Positions 1-11,262 of a stretch of 64,000 nucleotides of DNA are shown here, piece by piece. The stretch covers positions 31,027 to 95,026 of the forward strand of contig JAXGGA010003938.1 of NCBI GenBank assembly GCA_038373865.1, read 5' to 3'. The stretch is from Uloborus plumipes. Taxonomy: Eukaryota; Arthropoda; Arachnida; Araneae; Uloboridae. The notes beneath the pieces were generated by a model. It saw nothing but the letters and a program-made list of their open reading frames with translations, did not search any database and was not told the DNA's origin. Both the position numbers and the translations under genes were made by a program. Position 1 is the stretch's first letter; every line of letters starts with the position of its first letter.

Positions 1-387
1 CTTGAGGTCACTTCCCCAGGATGCCAAAAAAAGAAGACGTTGCAACTTTTGTCCAAGGGAACTGGACAGAAAATGCACCGAAAAATATCATAAGTGTTTG
101 AAATTCACTTGAAAAAAATCATGTTCTTTCAGATCTGTAACAGTTGTAAATAAATCTACAGTTATTGTAAGTTTTGCTCTAAAATTTTAATTTTTAATGC
201 ATAAACTAAATTTTACTTTGATTGTGTCTTTTTATTTATATTTTTTAGAATTAAAAAGTGTGTGAACTTAAATAATGCATGTAACATTCAATAATCACTA
301 TAAATTAATTATAGGAAGCATTGGGGTCATTTATGACCCCCAAGGGTCTTGAGTGTAACTGAAATGGGAGGGACCCACAAGGGTTAA
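1..387 (+). mobile_element. piggyBac-like element, 3' end (truncated by window edge)
   Basis: The left part (about 30-110) translates on the plus strand to a Cys-rich stretch, RRCNFCPRELDRKC, which fits the C-terminal zinc-binding domain of piggyBac transposases; a stop follows soon after. The right end, GGGACCCACAAGGG, is followed by TTAA at 384-387, the target site typical of piggyBac. The same terminal sequence and Cys-rich segment recur inverted at 15967-16533. This is the tail of a decayed copy; the rest lies left of the window. Confidence 0.75.
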
Positions 388-1464
388 GCAATTTTTTCAT
401 AATGAAAGACTACTGGTATCATCTTATTTTTTTCTGTGCTTCTAGTACATATAACTGGGTGCAAGAGAAAAAAAAATTGAAATCCCACTGTCAGTCCTTC
501 ATATACTTTTTTATGCTTGAAATGACGAAAACGGCACGTTTTGAACCGCGAATTGACTCGCGAAAATTTATATTTATGCTTAACTCAAACTGTTTCTTTT
601 TATGCACAAATCAAAGTTCATTTTTTTAGCTTTAAAATAAGTCATGTTTAATCTTTCTACCATTCTAAATAAATTTACCAGAGTTCTTAGAAAAAAGATC
701 AAAAATGCCGAATTTTACTCATCGGCGGAGCAAAAAAACGGCTATATCTCGAGAATAAAATTTTTTCGAGAAAAAAATGAAACAGTTTGGAGGTCCAGAA
801 TATTGGTGCATATTCCCTACCAAATATCATTAAAATCAAACATGGTGCGGCACGGCCCATTTGTTGACTTTATATGGAATGACCCTAAAGTCAAAATATC
901 GCTAAAAACAAAGTGGTGAAGTTAAATGATTTAATTTAAGAAATATTTTTAAATATTAGTATTATGTTTTTAAAGGACTTATAAATTTGTTCATGTTCAG
1001 TCGAAGCATTTGATACATTGAGATAAATTCGTGTATTTCGACACTTTACTTTCGTTTACGCTTGTATGCTCTCGTATGTGTTGAAAAGATGTACTAATTG
1101 CGATTTACATTTCTAATATTTTTAAATTCCTGAAACACAACATCTAAATCTGCCGAATGCTTTTAATATTTGGCTTTCGAATCTTTTGCCATCTATTTCG
1201 GAGGCTAAGCTAAACCAGAAAGTTAAAGTAAAATGCACGCGCGAATATTGATGTAACGCGAATGAGATATAGTGTCATTTGATTGGTCAATCGTTTTTCC
1301 TTCTCGATACGCGGTAGAAGGAGAGAAAATTCTCGCTTGGGTACATTTGAGGCTTTCAGAGTAGCACAAAATTTGACAAGCGACTAGTTTTTCGGCTGTT
1401 CTTGCTTTTCGTGAGGGAGTAATAGACGTCACTGGAAGTTCCAGGAAGTTACAGAGTAGGGCCC
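388..1464. other. AT-rich intergenic DNA, nothing recognised
   Basis: No convincing exon, RNA gene or repeat boundary is seen. Short open frames at 402-629 and 644-919 have AT-driven composition, no splice context and no recognisable domain. Confidence 0.5.
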
Positions 1465-2288
1465 CAGTGGTCGGAAGTAGCCCACTACAAGTAGCGAAAC
1501 TGCTGTAGTAGCTATATTTTTTAGTAGTTTGTAGTGTAGCGCACTACCTTAAAAAAAAAAGTAGAGTAGTGTGTAGCGCGATACAAATAGTAGTTTGTAG
1601 CGATTTCTGAAAACTACTTTTAAATTTGTAACTGAAAAAAAAAAAAAAAAAAAAAAATGAAAAAATTAAAAAAAAAAAAGAGAAAAGGAAGAATTTCTTT
1701 CGAATCTGGTTTAATCGAATTTTATAAGTGCAAATCTTGCACGAAAGCACCAGCGGACGTAATGAGAAATAAGAACTATAAAAATGTGAGCTGATCTTAG
1801 ATACATCATTTTGACGCCATACATTCTATCTCTTTGACGTCATTGGTTTATTTGGCATCATAATTTTCATATTCCGACAAATAATTTTCATCATCCTAAA
1901 CATTCCTTGGCAAGAAATTATTAGTAATTTGAAGGTTAAATTTTTCAATCTTTCAACTTTTGAATTCTATCTCTTAAAATGGTAAACAAAATTCTTAAAA
2001 GGACAAATTAGAACAAAAAAAAAGTAGACAAATTCCTAGTAATATTTCGTGCCCAAATAAGTTAATTAATCCATCTAAACCACTTTTCGAATTTTTTCGG
2101 TCAATCCTCAAACAGTGTATGCTTTTTTTTTTTTTTTTTTTTAAAGTAGCGAAGCAGCGACAACATTTCAAAAGTAGTTTGTAGTTGCTACATTAAAAAA
2201 AAAGTAATTGTAGCTGTAGTTAACTACATTTATAACAAAGTAGTAGTTGTATTTCGCTACAAAAGAAATGTAGTTTTTCCAACCACTG
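1465..2288. mobile_element. hAT-like non-autonomous element
   Basis: The ends form imperfect inverted repeats beginning CAGTGGTCGGAAGTAG on the left and ending TTTTTCCAACCACTG on the right. Subterminal regions are rich in inverted TAGTAGTTTGTAG-type motifs (1490-1620 and 2140-2275). CAGTGG termini are typical of hAT elements. The flanking 8-mers (1457-1464 and 2289-2296) do not match, so no clean target-site duplication supports the ends. The interior holds A and T runs and no transposase. Confidence 0.5.
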
Positions 2289-3250
2289 GTTGGGACTAAA
2301 TTAAAAAAAAAAACTGTGCAAGTCGGCAGAATGATTAAGTTATAGCGCATAAATGAAAGGCAAGAGGAGAAAAACATCGAAATCAATTTAGAATGTAAAA
2401 TTAATGCTCCTCAAAATACTTTTCTCCTCCACGCCCCACCTCTTAGCGTAGAGCCTTAGGTTCGTCCTCAAAATACTGAAAAACATAATTAAGAAACACG
2501 GTGTCGTCTTTGTGCATGATCTTAAGAAAGGATAGCATCTGTATTGATAAAAATGTGATTAGGCCATTATAGGAAAAATCATCTTGATGCTACTAACTAG
2601 ATTTTAAAGCTTTTTTGCTTTCTTGTGTGTTACTCGAAAAATTGGATTGATGTAAACTCATTTGACAATGTAAGCTATACTGAATTTATAGTAATCTTAT
2701 GTTATACATTTGTCAGTTTTCGTCTGTTATTTTTGAGAAACATTTTGTATCGATTTTTAATCGTTTTAGAAATGCTTATCATGGGTATTATTGAGGGTTA
2801 CGTATGTATTTCCGGTACTTTTTTCATGCTACATTAAAAAAAAAAGAGAGGGATAATTGGTTTCTACATCTCTGTTCACGCTATTTAACAGGAGAATTTA
2901 ACAGATAACAAGTTTCAGTCAAATTTTATTTGATAACGTTAATGGGTGCAACGTTGCACAACTTCCGGAGTAAGCGGTTCCGATTTTAAGAAAACTAATT
3001 ATTAGAGGAAAGTTTCTCAATGCCTGTGCAAAGTTCTCCCAAGTGTTAAAATTACTGGGGGGGGGGGGGCATTCAAAGCGAATACGTTAAGACAAAAACT
3101 ACGCAGAGCTCTTAAGGTCTTATGAAGTTAATCAAAATGTGCATTAATCAGCCTAGTGGTAGAACGCGCATGTATTCCAAGCTCTCTGTACGCGATAAGT
3201 TTGGGGTTAGATTTTATCATGTGTAATTAAAATAAGTTTGGAATATGTGT
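2289..3250. other. Intergenic, nothing recognised
   Basis: AT-rich sequence with a G homopolymer near 3056-3069. No exon or repeat ends are supported. Confidence 0.45.
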
Positions 3251-3449
3251 CAAGGGCGGATCCAGCTTCTGGTTAAGGAGGGGGTCATTTTCGGAAAGGG
3301 GGGGGTCAAAGGGCAATTTTTGTGCAAAAATGGGGGATTTTGGCAGTTTTTTCGTGAAATAAGTCTCAAAAATGCAATTTTTTGCTATATTTGGTCGGTT
3401 AAGGGGGGGGGTCATGACCCCCATGACCCCCCCTCTGGATCCGCGCCTG
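3251..3449. mobile_element. hAT-type MITE (199 bp) with 8-bp target duplication
   Basis: Termini CAAGGGCGGATCCAG and CTGGATCCGCGCCTG are inverted repeats. The element is flanked by a perfect 8-bp direct repeat, ATATGTGT, at 3243-3250 and 3450-3457. An 8-bp duplication plus CA-rich short terminal repeats is the hAT signature. The interior is G-rich and non-coding. Confidence 0.85.
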
Positions 3450-3457
3450 ATATGTGT

Positions 3458-4249
3458 AAAGTTGATTGGTACTGGATAACGCTTGAGGCTAAAAAAATTG
3501 GATAGTGGCTAGTAAACCCAAAAAAGTTAGTGGCCACTTTGAACCAAGCTCCAAACTTGTAATTCCTCTGCACTATTCCGCATATAGTAGTTTTACGCTA
3601 TTTACTTGCATTTATCTTATCTAAATTACTATATAAAAAAGAAAATTGCTTAAAAAACTTATAAACCTTTTCTGGAAAAGAAAATTATTTACTTTAAAAT
3701 CCAAATAGTAAGACATTATTCAAATAAAACAAAAACTCAGCGCAGCTGCATACTTGAAGTTTAAAGAACATTTCATTTAATTTGCTGATTAATCATAAAT
3801 TTTATCACCTTTGACTATTTTACTAACGAAGTTACATTGCATTTTCTAGATTGAAATTGTGTATTTAAATGCTTTGCACAGCAGATGGGTCGATTTTCTC
3901 TCCAATTAACATTGGTCACCAGTGACGATGCTAATGGCCATTTTCTTTTCATAATCGGCACGATGCATCGGCAGTTTGTATTTTTGTTCATTAAAAAGCA
4001 GGTTGCCAATTGGGCCACCAACATAACAGCTTTTAGTCGCCAAAAAATTATTTTTAGTCGCCACTAGCGAGTGGCGACAGCTAGTCTCGACCTTTAGTAC
4101 TGGGAAAGTATGAACCAGATAGGCATTTAATAAACGAATAATTGAAAGTAATCATCCAGCCTGATGAATCCATTTTTCTTCTTTCTTTTGACAGAGAATT
4201 CTGGAGTAACCTTGCACACAGAAATTGGTGAAAAGTTGAGCAATAGTTA
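3458..4249. other. Intergenic, one short palindrome
   Basis: No gene. A short hairpin (AGTCGCCAC...GTGGCGAC) lies near 4055-4078. The rest is AT-rich single-copy-looking sequence. Confidence 0.4.
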
Positions 4250-4560
4250 AATTGCCATGCTACCGGCCACCTTGAATGGTGGACAGAGAAGTCAAAATGT
4301 GATGGAGGAGTCCCGAGTTCAAATCCCGGCTCGGACATGAACTATTTTTCTCTCCTCTCATTGTAATTTCTTCGTGTGAATGTGTTGTTGTTCTGCGAAT
4401 TGTTGCGTGCCCTACAAACGGGTCCCCATAGCATGCTTGTACTGTGGAAGTCGGACTTCACACCAAATTACGGCATAGTTGGAAAAGTGAAGCAGTGCAT
4501 CCCAATCTGCCAACAGCAACATTATCACGATGAAACCTGCCACAAGTGATAGAGTACTTT
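4250..4560 (+). mobile_element. tRNA-derived SINE
   Basis: The head carries a tRNA-like B box (GAGTTCAAATC, 4315-4325) inside a T-arm-like stem. The body shares a core with the SINE at 7628-7948: ACGGGTCC followed by a TAGCATGC-like and a TCGG.CTTC.CACC block (about 4411-4472). Two copies of one body, each behind a tRNA-like head, indicate a SINE family. Exact ends and target duplication were not found. Confidence 0.6.
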
Positions 4561-5579
4561 ACCCCAAATATATCTATTAAATTTCTCCGTAGCAGTGGAG
4601 GTAGCAATGCTGCCACCGTATTTATGGAGTAGGTTACATAAAGTTTTTAGTAAGTTAACTACTGAACATTGTCATCTTTTTGTAATAATCTATCAAGGAT
4701 GGATTTGATTTAAGGCACAAATACCTAAATAAGTATAATCAAGACAAAACAATAATAAACACCTAACTATGACCACTAAAACTTTTTTTGAAAATAAATG
4801 TCCAAAAAGCGAAAATTATAAATAAATTCAAACATAAGCACTATGTTTCAAATTTATAGAATTATGAAAAAAATTTCTCTAGAAAGACTACAACTGTTCA
4901 AATGCGTTAAAAAGGTAGTAATAGTAGACAAAAATAATTTTCGGTGGGAAGACAAGGAGAAATGGTTAGAAGAATGTCTCCAAGCGAATGAACTCTTTGT
5001 GAATGATGTAACTATTTTTTATAACTTTAAAATGTTATTAAATGATTTTCGAATTTGAAAACCTTAACAACGTAGTAGAATTGTATAATTTTGTCTAAGT
5101 GAATTTTACGTGTGTTCTAACAATATAAATAAATTACTATCCGAAAATTTGATTTATTAATGTAGTAATTTTAATGTGCTTACAATGTGTGCTTTTTTTC
5201 GTTTCATGGATTCCTATTTTATTGTTTATATGAATGGTTGTCGATGCGAGTTTTTACTTTTTGTTTTTTCTTCATTTCAAAGATTTTAATTCTATTTTTT
5301 CTTTGTGAGCAACGGAAAAGTTCCAGTTGCTTTATTCGTAACTTTTTTTTTTTCTTTTGAAACAAGTCGAACTTCCGAAAACAAGTCCAACTGTCACACT
5401 CCGGCCACTATTCCGCGGGCCGGATAACGTCCTGCTGCACACCTTATAATTCAAAACAATACCTCTGCAACATATTGAATGGAATAACGCTCCCCCCCCC
5501 CTTTCCGAAAAAAAAAGATAAGCTACAAAAACTCAACGCGAGAACTGCATGAGCATTTTTTTCGCGAAAAACCTCAACC
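4561..5579. other. AT-rich intergenic DNA
   Basis: The frame at 4843-5058 (71 aa) has a plausible amino-acid mix but no recognisable domain and no splice context; it is not called. A GC-richer patch begins near 5400. Confidence 0.4.
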
Positions 5580-5807
5580 AGAGAGAGACGCAGTCTCGAC
5601 AGGGCGGAGAGGTGGCGCGCAAGGTGTGCGAGGCACATGAGCCTTACCTTTGTGGAGCGATCATTCCGGGAAAGTCTGGAGAACCTGGATGCCTGGGCAT
5701 CGGAGAGAGAGAAGAGGCTCAACTGGTGGGAGACACGAGAGAGGAGTCTTGCGTGGTTCGCCTGACAGCCGGCAGGGGGCACTCGCCCGTCTCTTCATCC
5801 GCTCGAC
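5580..5807 (+). other. GC-rich island, possible non-coding or first exon
   Basis: About 230 bp of GC-rich, CpG-containing sequence stand out from AT-rich flanks. They end at a good 5' splice-site match, GAC|GTGAGT, with GT at 5808-5809. A plus-strand frame is open from 5549 to 5815 but its product (Arg, Glu and Gly rich) is not recognised. It could be a 5' UTR exon of a downstream plus-strand gene, a promoter-associated island or an old repeat. No matching acceptor could be assigned. Confidence 0.3.
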
Positions 5808-6039
5808 GTGAGTGACACAAATGGAAGCCCTATGACAGCCGGTGATTTGGATGCAATGAGATCCGATTAGAGATGAAACCTAGAAAGTAGAAGAGCAACA
5901 AATGAGTTTTAAATATATGCATCTCATGCTGGTGTCTGTTGCGTAAATTTTCCGATGCACGTAGCTTTTGTATGGGGCTACCCATAAATGATGTCCCTAT
6001 TTTCAACATATTTGAGAGTTCTTTAATAAAAAGAGTCGC

Positions 6040-7372
6040 ATGGGTGTGGTTTGGGGGGGGTGTGTTTGTTTGGTGTGTGGGGTTGTGGGGTGGTTTGTTT
6101 TGGTGGGGGGGGGGGTTTTTTGTTTTGTTTGGGGTTGGTGGGGTGTGGTTATGTGTATTTTTAGTGTTTGTTTTGGGGATTTTTGGTTTGGGGTTGTGGG
6201 TTTAGTGTTTAGGGGGGGGGGGGGGTGGGGGGTTGTTGGGGGGGGGGTGTAGTATTGTGGGGGTTGGGTTGGTTATTTGGTTGGTGGTTTGGGGAGGGGG
6301 GTTTGGAGAGGGGGGGGTTTTTGAGAAAAGGGAGGGAGGGAGAGAGATGAGTGGGTGATGGTTTTTGGTGGGGGATGGGGGTTTTTAGGGGTGGTTTAGG
6401 TGGGGAGTTTGGGGGGTAAGGAGAGTTTGGTATTTGGGTGTGGTGGAGTGATGGATAGGTTAGTGGAATTGGGGAGGGAGGTGGGGGGGGTGTGGGGGGG
6501 AGGGGTGGTTTTGTTGGATTGGGGGGTTGGGGGAAGGGGGGGGTGGTGTGTGGTGGGTGGGGGTGGGGGTTGGGGGTGGGTTGGGGGGGTGTGTTGGGGT
6601 TGGGTGTGGTGTGGGTGTGGTGGGTGGGTGGTGGTGGGGGGGGTTGTGTGGGTGGTGTGGTGGGTGGGGGTGGGGGTGGGGGTTGTGGGTTGGTGTGGGG
6701 GTGTGGGGGGGGGTGGGGTGGTGGGGGGGGGTGTGTGGGTGGGTGGGTTGGTTGTGGTTGGGGGTGTTGGGGTGGGGTGTGGGTTGGTGGGTTGGGGTTG
6801 TGTGGTGGTTGGGGGGGTGTGTGGGGTGGGGGTGTTGTGGTTGGGGTGGTGGGTTGTGGGGTGGGTTTGGTGTTGGGTGGTGGGGGTGTGGTGTTGGGGG
6901 GTTGGTGGTGTGGTGTGGTTTGTGGTGTGGTGGGTTTGTGGTGGGTGGGGGTTGGTGGTGGGGGGGGGTTTGTTGGTTTGTGGTTTGGTGTGTGGGGTGT
7001 GTTTGGTGTTGGGTGTTTGGGTGTGGTGTGGTGGGGTTTTGTTGTGTGGTGTTTTTGTGTGTTGGTTGTTGTTTGTTGGGTGGGTTGTTTGTTTGGTGTT
7101 GTTTGTTGGGTTGGTTTTGTGGGTTTGTTGGGTTGTTTGGTTTGTTTGTAGTAGGTGTGGTTGTTTGGTTGGGTGTTGTTGTTTGTTTGGTTTGTGGGAT
7201 TAGGGAATGAATAGGGAAAAAGAGGGGGATAGGGTATTGGTATGGGGTTTAGGGTTTTTGATTTTTGAAGTTGTGTTTAGTTGGTGGTAGTGATAGGGTT
7301 GATGGTGTGAGTTTGTTGTGGTTTGGTGTTGGTATTTTTGGGGTGGGTGTTGTTATTGTTGTTTTTTGAAAA
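6040..7372. repeat. 1,333-bp cytosine-free G/T tract
   Basis: Between the last C at 6039 and the next at 7373 the plus strand contains no cytosine. Within it, 6536-7149 (614 bp) is pure G and T, with no A either. A reappears toward both edges. There is no fixed period; G-runs alternate with short T-runs, so the tract is strongly predicted to form G-quadruplexes. Long frames through it (for example 6400-7203) are Gly/Val/Trp strings caused by composition. It may be an assembly or base-calling artefact or a true strand-asymmetric low-complexity region. Confidence 0.95.
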
Positions 7373-7570
7373 CCAGAATTATTACAATAAAGGTATCAAA
7401 TTTTGAAAATGGCTTGTATAATTTTTTCTTTGATCTTTGGAGCTACTTATTTTTTGACAGGAATCGAGTATATGTCTAAAAACTTAGTTAAATTATTACT
7501 AGATAGGTGGTTCTGCAAACTGTAAAAATATTCTACCATTTCACTTTGCCCGGCTATTTCACTTTACCCC
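7373..7570. repeat. Copy 1 of a ~195-bp direct repeat
   Basis: This segment matches 9893-10083 closely in the same orientation (shared ATTACAA...AAGGTATCAAATTTTG, GACAGGA.TC, TATATGTCTAA.AACTTAG). Both copies end with TTTCACTTTGCCC. Copy 1 begins exactly where the cytosine-free tract stops. The class is unknown. Confidence 0.75.
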
Positions 7571-7627
7571 ACATTCCCTTACATGATTTTTGAAGATTTG
7601 TTCATTATTACTTTCAACATTTACATA

Positions 7628-7948
7628 TCTGTTGTTGTTGTTGTTGTTGTTTCTAATACCACTCGGGTATCCGAGCCCTTTGTAGATGAAATCTGCTCGA
7701 TTTAAGGCAGGAAAAATACGGCTTCCGTTTTTAAGAGCACCATTTAGGTGGAAGACCGATTTAAGCTCAACACACATGCCATAAGGACCCGTTCATAGGG
7801 TAGGCATCCATTCTTAACTCACTTTCACACACACAGAAAGGACAATGACAGGAGAGAGAGAAAGTACGCCCATGCCCCAGCCGGGACTCGAACCCGGGGC
7901 CACCGCATCACTGTCAGACGTCGCTGACCACTAGACGAGGTGGCCGGC
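7628..7948 (-). mobile_element. tRNA-derived SINE with (AAC)n tail and 11-bp target duplication
   Basis: On the minus strand the head has an A box (TAGTGGTCAGCG; plus-strand 7922-7935) and a perfect T arm with B box GGTTCGAGTCC (plus-strand 7884-7894). A ~200-bp body follows and the 3' end is an (AAC)n tail (plus-strand GTT repeats at 7631-7650). The insertion is flanked by a perfect 11-bp duplication, ACATTTACATA, at 7617-7627 and 7949-7959. The body core matches the SINE at 4250-4560. The acceptor stem does not pair well, so this is not a functional tRNA gene. Confidence 0.88.
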
Positions 7949-7959
7949 ACATTTACATA

Positions 7960-9892
7960 CCTACAGGCGTATATTGAAAGTACATACAAGAAATAAATGA
8001 ATTGTAACATGTCAGTTTTGTTCCGATTCTTTGGGTTTTATCTGTATAGCAATTATAGTTCGGTTCCTTGCATTACTTCTTGAAATGTAAATGTGAAAAC
8101 TGCCCTAAAGCGTGCAAAAGTTCGATTTCACTATCCCTAAAAACTGCTCTGCACAGCACTAACTTCTCTTCTTATAAAAGTTCCACTGCATTTCTTTCTA
8201 TTCTTTGACTTTTTTTTTTCTTTATGATTTAGTAAGTTTAGAAAAACATGATTTAAAATTAGAGTAATGTTGCTATCATTGGGTCGGTTCCTTCATTGAG
8301 ATTCAGTCCCCTATATTATTTCGTGACTACGGACAGGATGTGCTATTTCTACTTTTAAGTGTAATACGTGAAACTTGAAAGCTGCCATGATGACGGAATG
8401 TTGATCAAAGTTGAAACAACGAGACTGTCCGCAAAAGTAATATTTTAGTGCCTTTCTTCTAATTTTTTAATCTGAAACAATTTAGATATCATCTAAACTA
8501 AACATTAATAGTGTTTCAATTGCTGCTAATTTTACATTTATTAAGTGGAGAGAAAACTTGTGAAACCAGTTTTTCCTCTATTTGTCAATTTTTTTTTTTT
8601 TTTTTTTTGTGCGAATAGCAAGTTGAAGTGGTATCATTTTTTTTTTTTTTTGAAAGAGACGCAAATTAAATAAGATATTAAAACACACACACACACACAC
8701 ATTTTCGCTCTAAGCGACTGTTCTGCGCAAATGGATTGTCTAATTTTTTTCAATTTTGACACTGTTGGAAAGCCCGTAAAAAATACCCCAAACGAAGTTT
8801 TTCACAAAGCGTTGAAGCTCCAATCACCTAATTTAACTGGGAGGAAATTATAAGCGGTTTTTTTTTTTTTTTTTTTTTCAAATTTGACTTTTTTTCATTG
8901 TTTTCCGAAGCTACAAGGAGCGTAAGAACATTGAGTTTTACTTCTTTTTTATTTAAAATAAGAAATCAGTAAACAATACAATTTCTTTATATTTTAGTGC
9001 TCTTACTGCTTTCTAGCATTGTAAGAGAGACACTATATATCATTAAATCTAGAAAGTGACTTAACTAAAAAGAGGCAAAAAGTGGAGATACTGCTTTTTA
9101 GGTTAGGACCACACTACAGTGATCAGATGTACTGACTTTCTCTGTGCGGCTTGCAACGGAAGAGTACTGTCTTGGTGCGAGGCAACTTATACTGCGCCAT
9201 GCGGCAAGTGGGGAAATGCGGGACAAAGTGAAATAGTTTAGATAACATGCAAAAATGAACAAATTAGAACTTGTTCTGAAAATTAGTGCACGTAAAGAAG
9301 GAATAATGCATTTTGTAATGCATCTACCGTTGAAGTATCATTTTTTTAATTTTGACAGTTATTTTGCGGTTTAATAAAAGAGGAAAATTTTGCACCTCAA
9401 AAAAAAAGATGGGGCAAAGTGAAAAATGCAATATTTTTGTAATGACATATTTTCTATTTCATGGGTTACAGTAATTTTCATTAAATGAAAGCATAAATAA
9501 ACAAAAAAAATGAATTTGTAATGAATAAATAAACGACTAAATAAATAAACGACGAAATAAATAAACAAAATTATATGAGAAAAAGAAATGAGTGAATAAA
9601 ATAGAGAATGGATCACAAAATGAATGAATGAATAACAGGTAAAAGAATGTGAATAAATTAATTACTAAGAAGTATGTACGTGATTTAGTAAATGAATACA
9701 AAAGGAAACGAAATGAATTATTTCACTTTGCCCCATACACTTTGCTCCGAGTGCACTTGACAAATTACATTAAACATTTAAACTCGAAAAATGCCTGATA
9801 TAAGCTAAATAAAGACTGAAATGGACATCAGTAGATCTCAATTAATAGTCAAAATTATAATTACAAAAATTTTATCATTTTATAATAAGAAA
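7960..9892. other. Low-complexity intergenic DNA with dispersed TTTCACTTTGCCCC motif
   Basis: No gene. Poly-T runs lie at 8588-8608, 8638-8651 and 8858-8878, a (CA)n run at 8683-8700 and a cryptic AAATAAACGA repeat at 9485-9570. Copies of TTTCACTTTGCCCC or its complement lie at 9220-9233, 9411-9424 and 9721-9734. Confidence 0.55.
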
Positions 9893-10083
9893 TATTTTTG
9901 AAAAACCACGAATATTACAAAAAGGTATCAAATTTTGAAAATTACTTGTATAATTTTTATCGTTGATCTTTATAGCTACTTGTTTTTTGACAGGAGTCAA
10001 CTATATGTCTAAGAACTTAGTTAAAAGATTGCTAAACAGCTGGCACTGCAGACTGAAAATATTTTACCATTTCACTTTGCCCC
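9893..10083. repeat. Copy 2 of a ~195-bp direct repeat
   Basis: Matches 7373-7570 in the same orientation and ends in TTTCACTTTGCCCC at 10070-10083. It gives the expected sequence on the right of the cytosine-free tract. Confidence 0.75.
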
Positions 10084-10593
10084 AAATTCTTAATAACTTC
10101 TTCTAACATTACTCCTAAGACTTTATGCTAAAAAGTAGGTTATGTGGGGTGAGAAAAAATTATCCCCTGGATTTGAATTATCAAACGCGAAAAAGGGTAA
10201 TAAATGCCTAAATATTGCAACTAGAAAAAGGCGTTGATAATAAAAACTTAAAGCAATAAATTATAAGCAGAAGTGCCCACTATGGGGGAGGGAAGGGTCA
10301 TGGCACAGACAATACCATTGAAATTTTTAAGAGTTGTTTTTAAATGCATTTTCTGGGGGACGGGGTCTTCGTAGTATTGGGGGGGGGGGGGTGCACCATT
10401 GCTGTTGGGAAGAGATGAGAAACCTAACTTAACTGGACCAAAATATTTTTTGGTCAGAGCTTCCACATGGTGTTGACTATAGATGCAACCAGAATTTGAC
10501 TTGTAAGAGAGTAATCTTTTTTGCTGCTAAAAAAGTAGAAATACATAAAATAACGTTAAAAGAAGCAGATTTCCAAAGAAAGCAGACTCTTGT
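10084..10593. other. Intergenic, nothing recognised
   Basis: AT-rich with a G run at about 10378-10391. No gene or repeat boundary is seen. Confidence 0.4.
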
Positions 10594-11262
10594 TTAAGGC
10601 TACAGTGGACAAATGAAATTGATTTTTTTTTTTCAATTATTGATTTATATGTCTGACATTTTGTGTGCTTGTTATTGTATATTTACTACATCTAAAAGCA
10701 TAAAAAACACAAATTCGTGCAAAAACAATGAATACTTTTTTTTTCAACTTTCAAATTTAAATATTTTTTTAACAAAATTTCAAAATGTTCCAGGCGTCAC
10801 AATTTTTTTTTCAAACTTTGAATTTCCAATTATTAGGCATGATTGCACAAAACAATGCATTACATGCAATGTTTTATGAGATAGTTTATAAAAGATGACT
10901 GAAAATAAAAAATTTCAGTTGAAAAAATCATATAAATTTTCCATTTCAGTCATCTTTTATAAAATATCAAATAAAACGTTGCATGTAATGCATTGTTTTA
11001 TGCAATCATGCCTAATGATTGGAAATTAAGTGGAAATTCAAAGTTTGAAAAAAAAAATTGTGACACCTGGAACATTTTGAAATTTTGTTAAAAAAATATT
11101 TAAATTTGAAATTTGAAAAAAAGTATTCATTGTTTTTACACTAATTTGTGTTTTTTATACTTTTAGATGTAGTAAATACACAATAATACAAGCACACAAA
11201 GTTTTAGACATATAAATCAATAATTGAAAAAAATCAATTTTATTTGTCCACTGTAGCCTTAA
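10594..11262. mobile_element. Foldback element (669 bp), arms ~300 bp
   Basis: Two nearly identical inverted arms run from GGCTACAGTGGACAAAT at the left end to ATTTGTCCACTGTAGCC at the right end and meet at a short AT-rich loop near 10900-10945 (arms close with GATGACTGAAA / TTTCAGTCATC). TTAA lies at both ends (10594-10597 and 11259-11262); alternatively the ends are TA plus CAGTGGACAAAT, a Tc1-like pattern. No coding capacity. Confidence 0.85.

Noticed and set aside
1465..2288. A target-site duplication for the hAT-like element
   Set aside because: The flanking 8-mers TAGGGCCC and GTTGGGAC match at only 3 of 8 positions, so the ends are kept but the duplication is not claimed.
3227..3505. 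Frames on both strands at the G-rich MITE
   Set aside because: They translate the MITE itself; the element's inverted ends and 8-bp duplication explain the sequence.
6400..7210. Three long overlapping Gly/Val/Trp-rich frames (up to 267 aa)
   Set aside because: They exist only because the tract lacks C and nearly lacks A, so stop codons cannot form. All three plus frames give the same low-complexity string.
7861..7950. A functional tRNA gene
   Set aside because: A and B boxes and the T arm look good, but the acceptor stem does not pair; the unit has a body, an (AAC)n tail and a target duplication, so it is a SINE.
10613..10879. An 88-aa protein
   Set aside because: Lies entirely in one arm of the 669-bp foldback element and is Phe/Asn-rich by composition.
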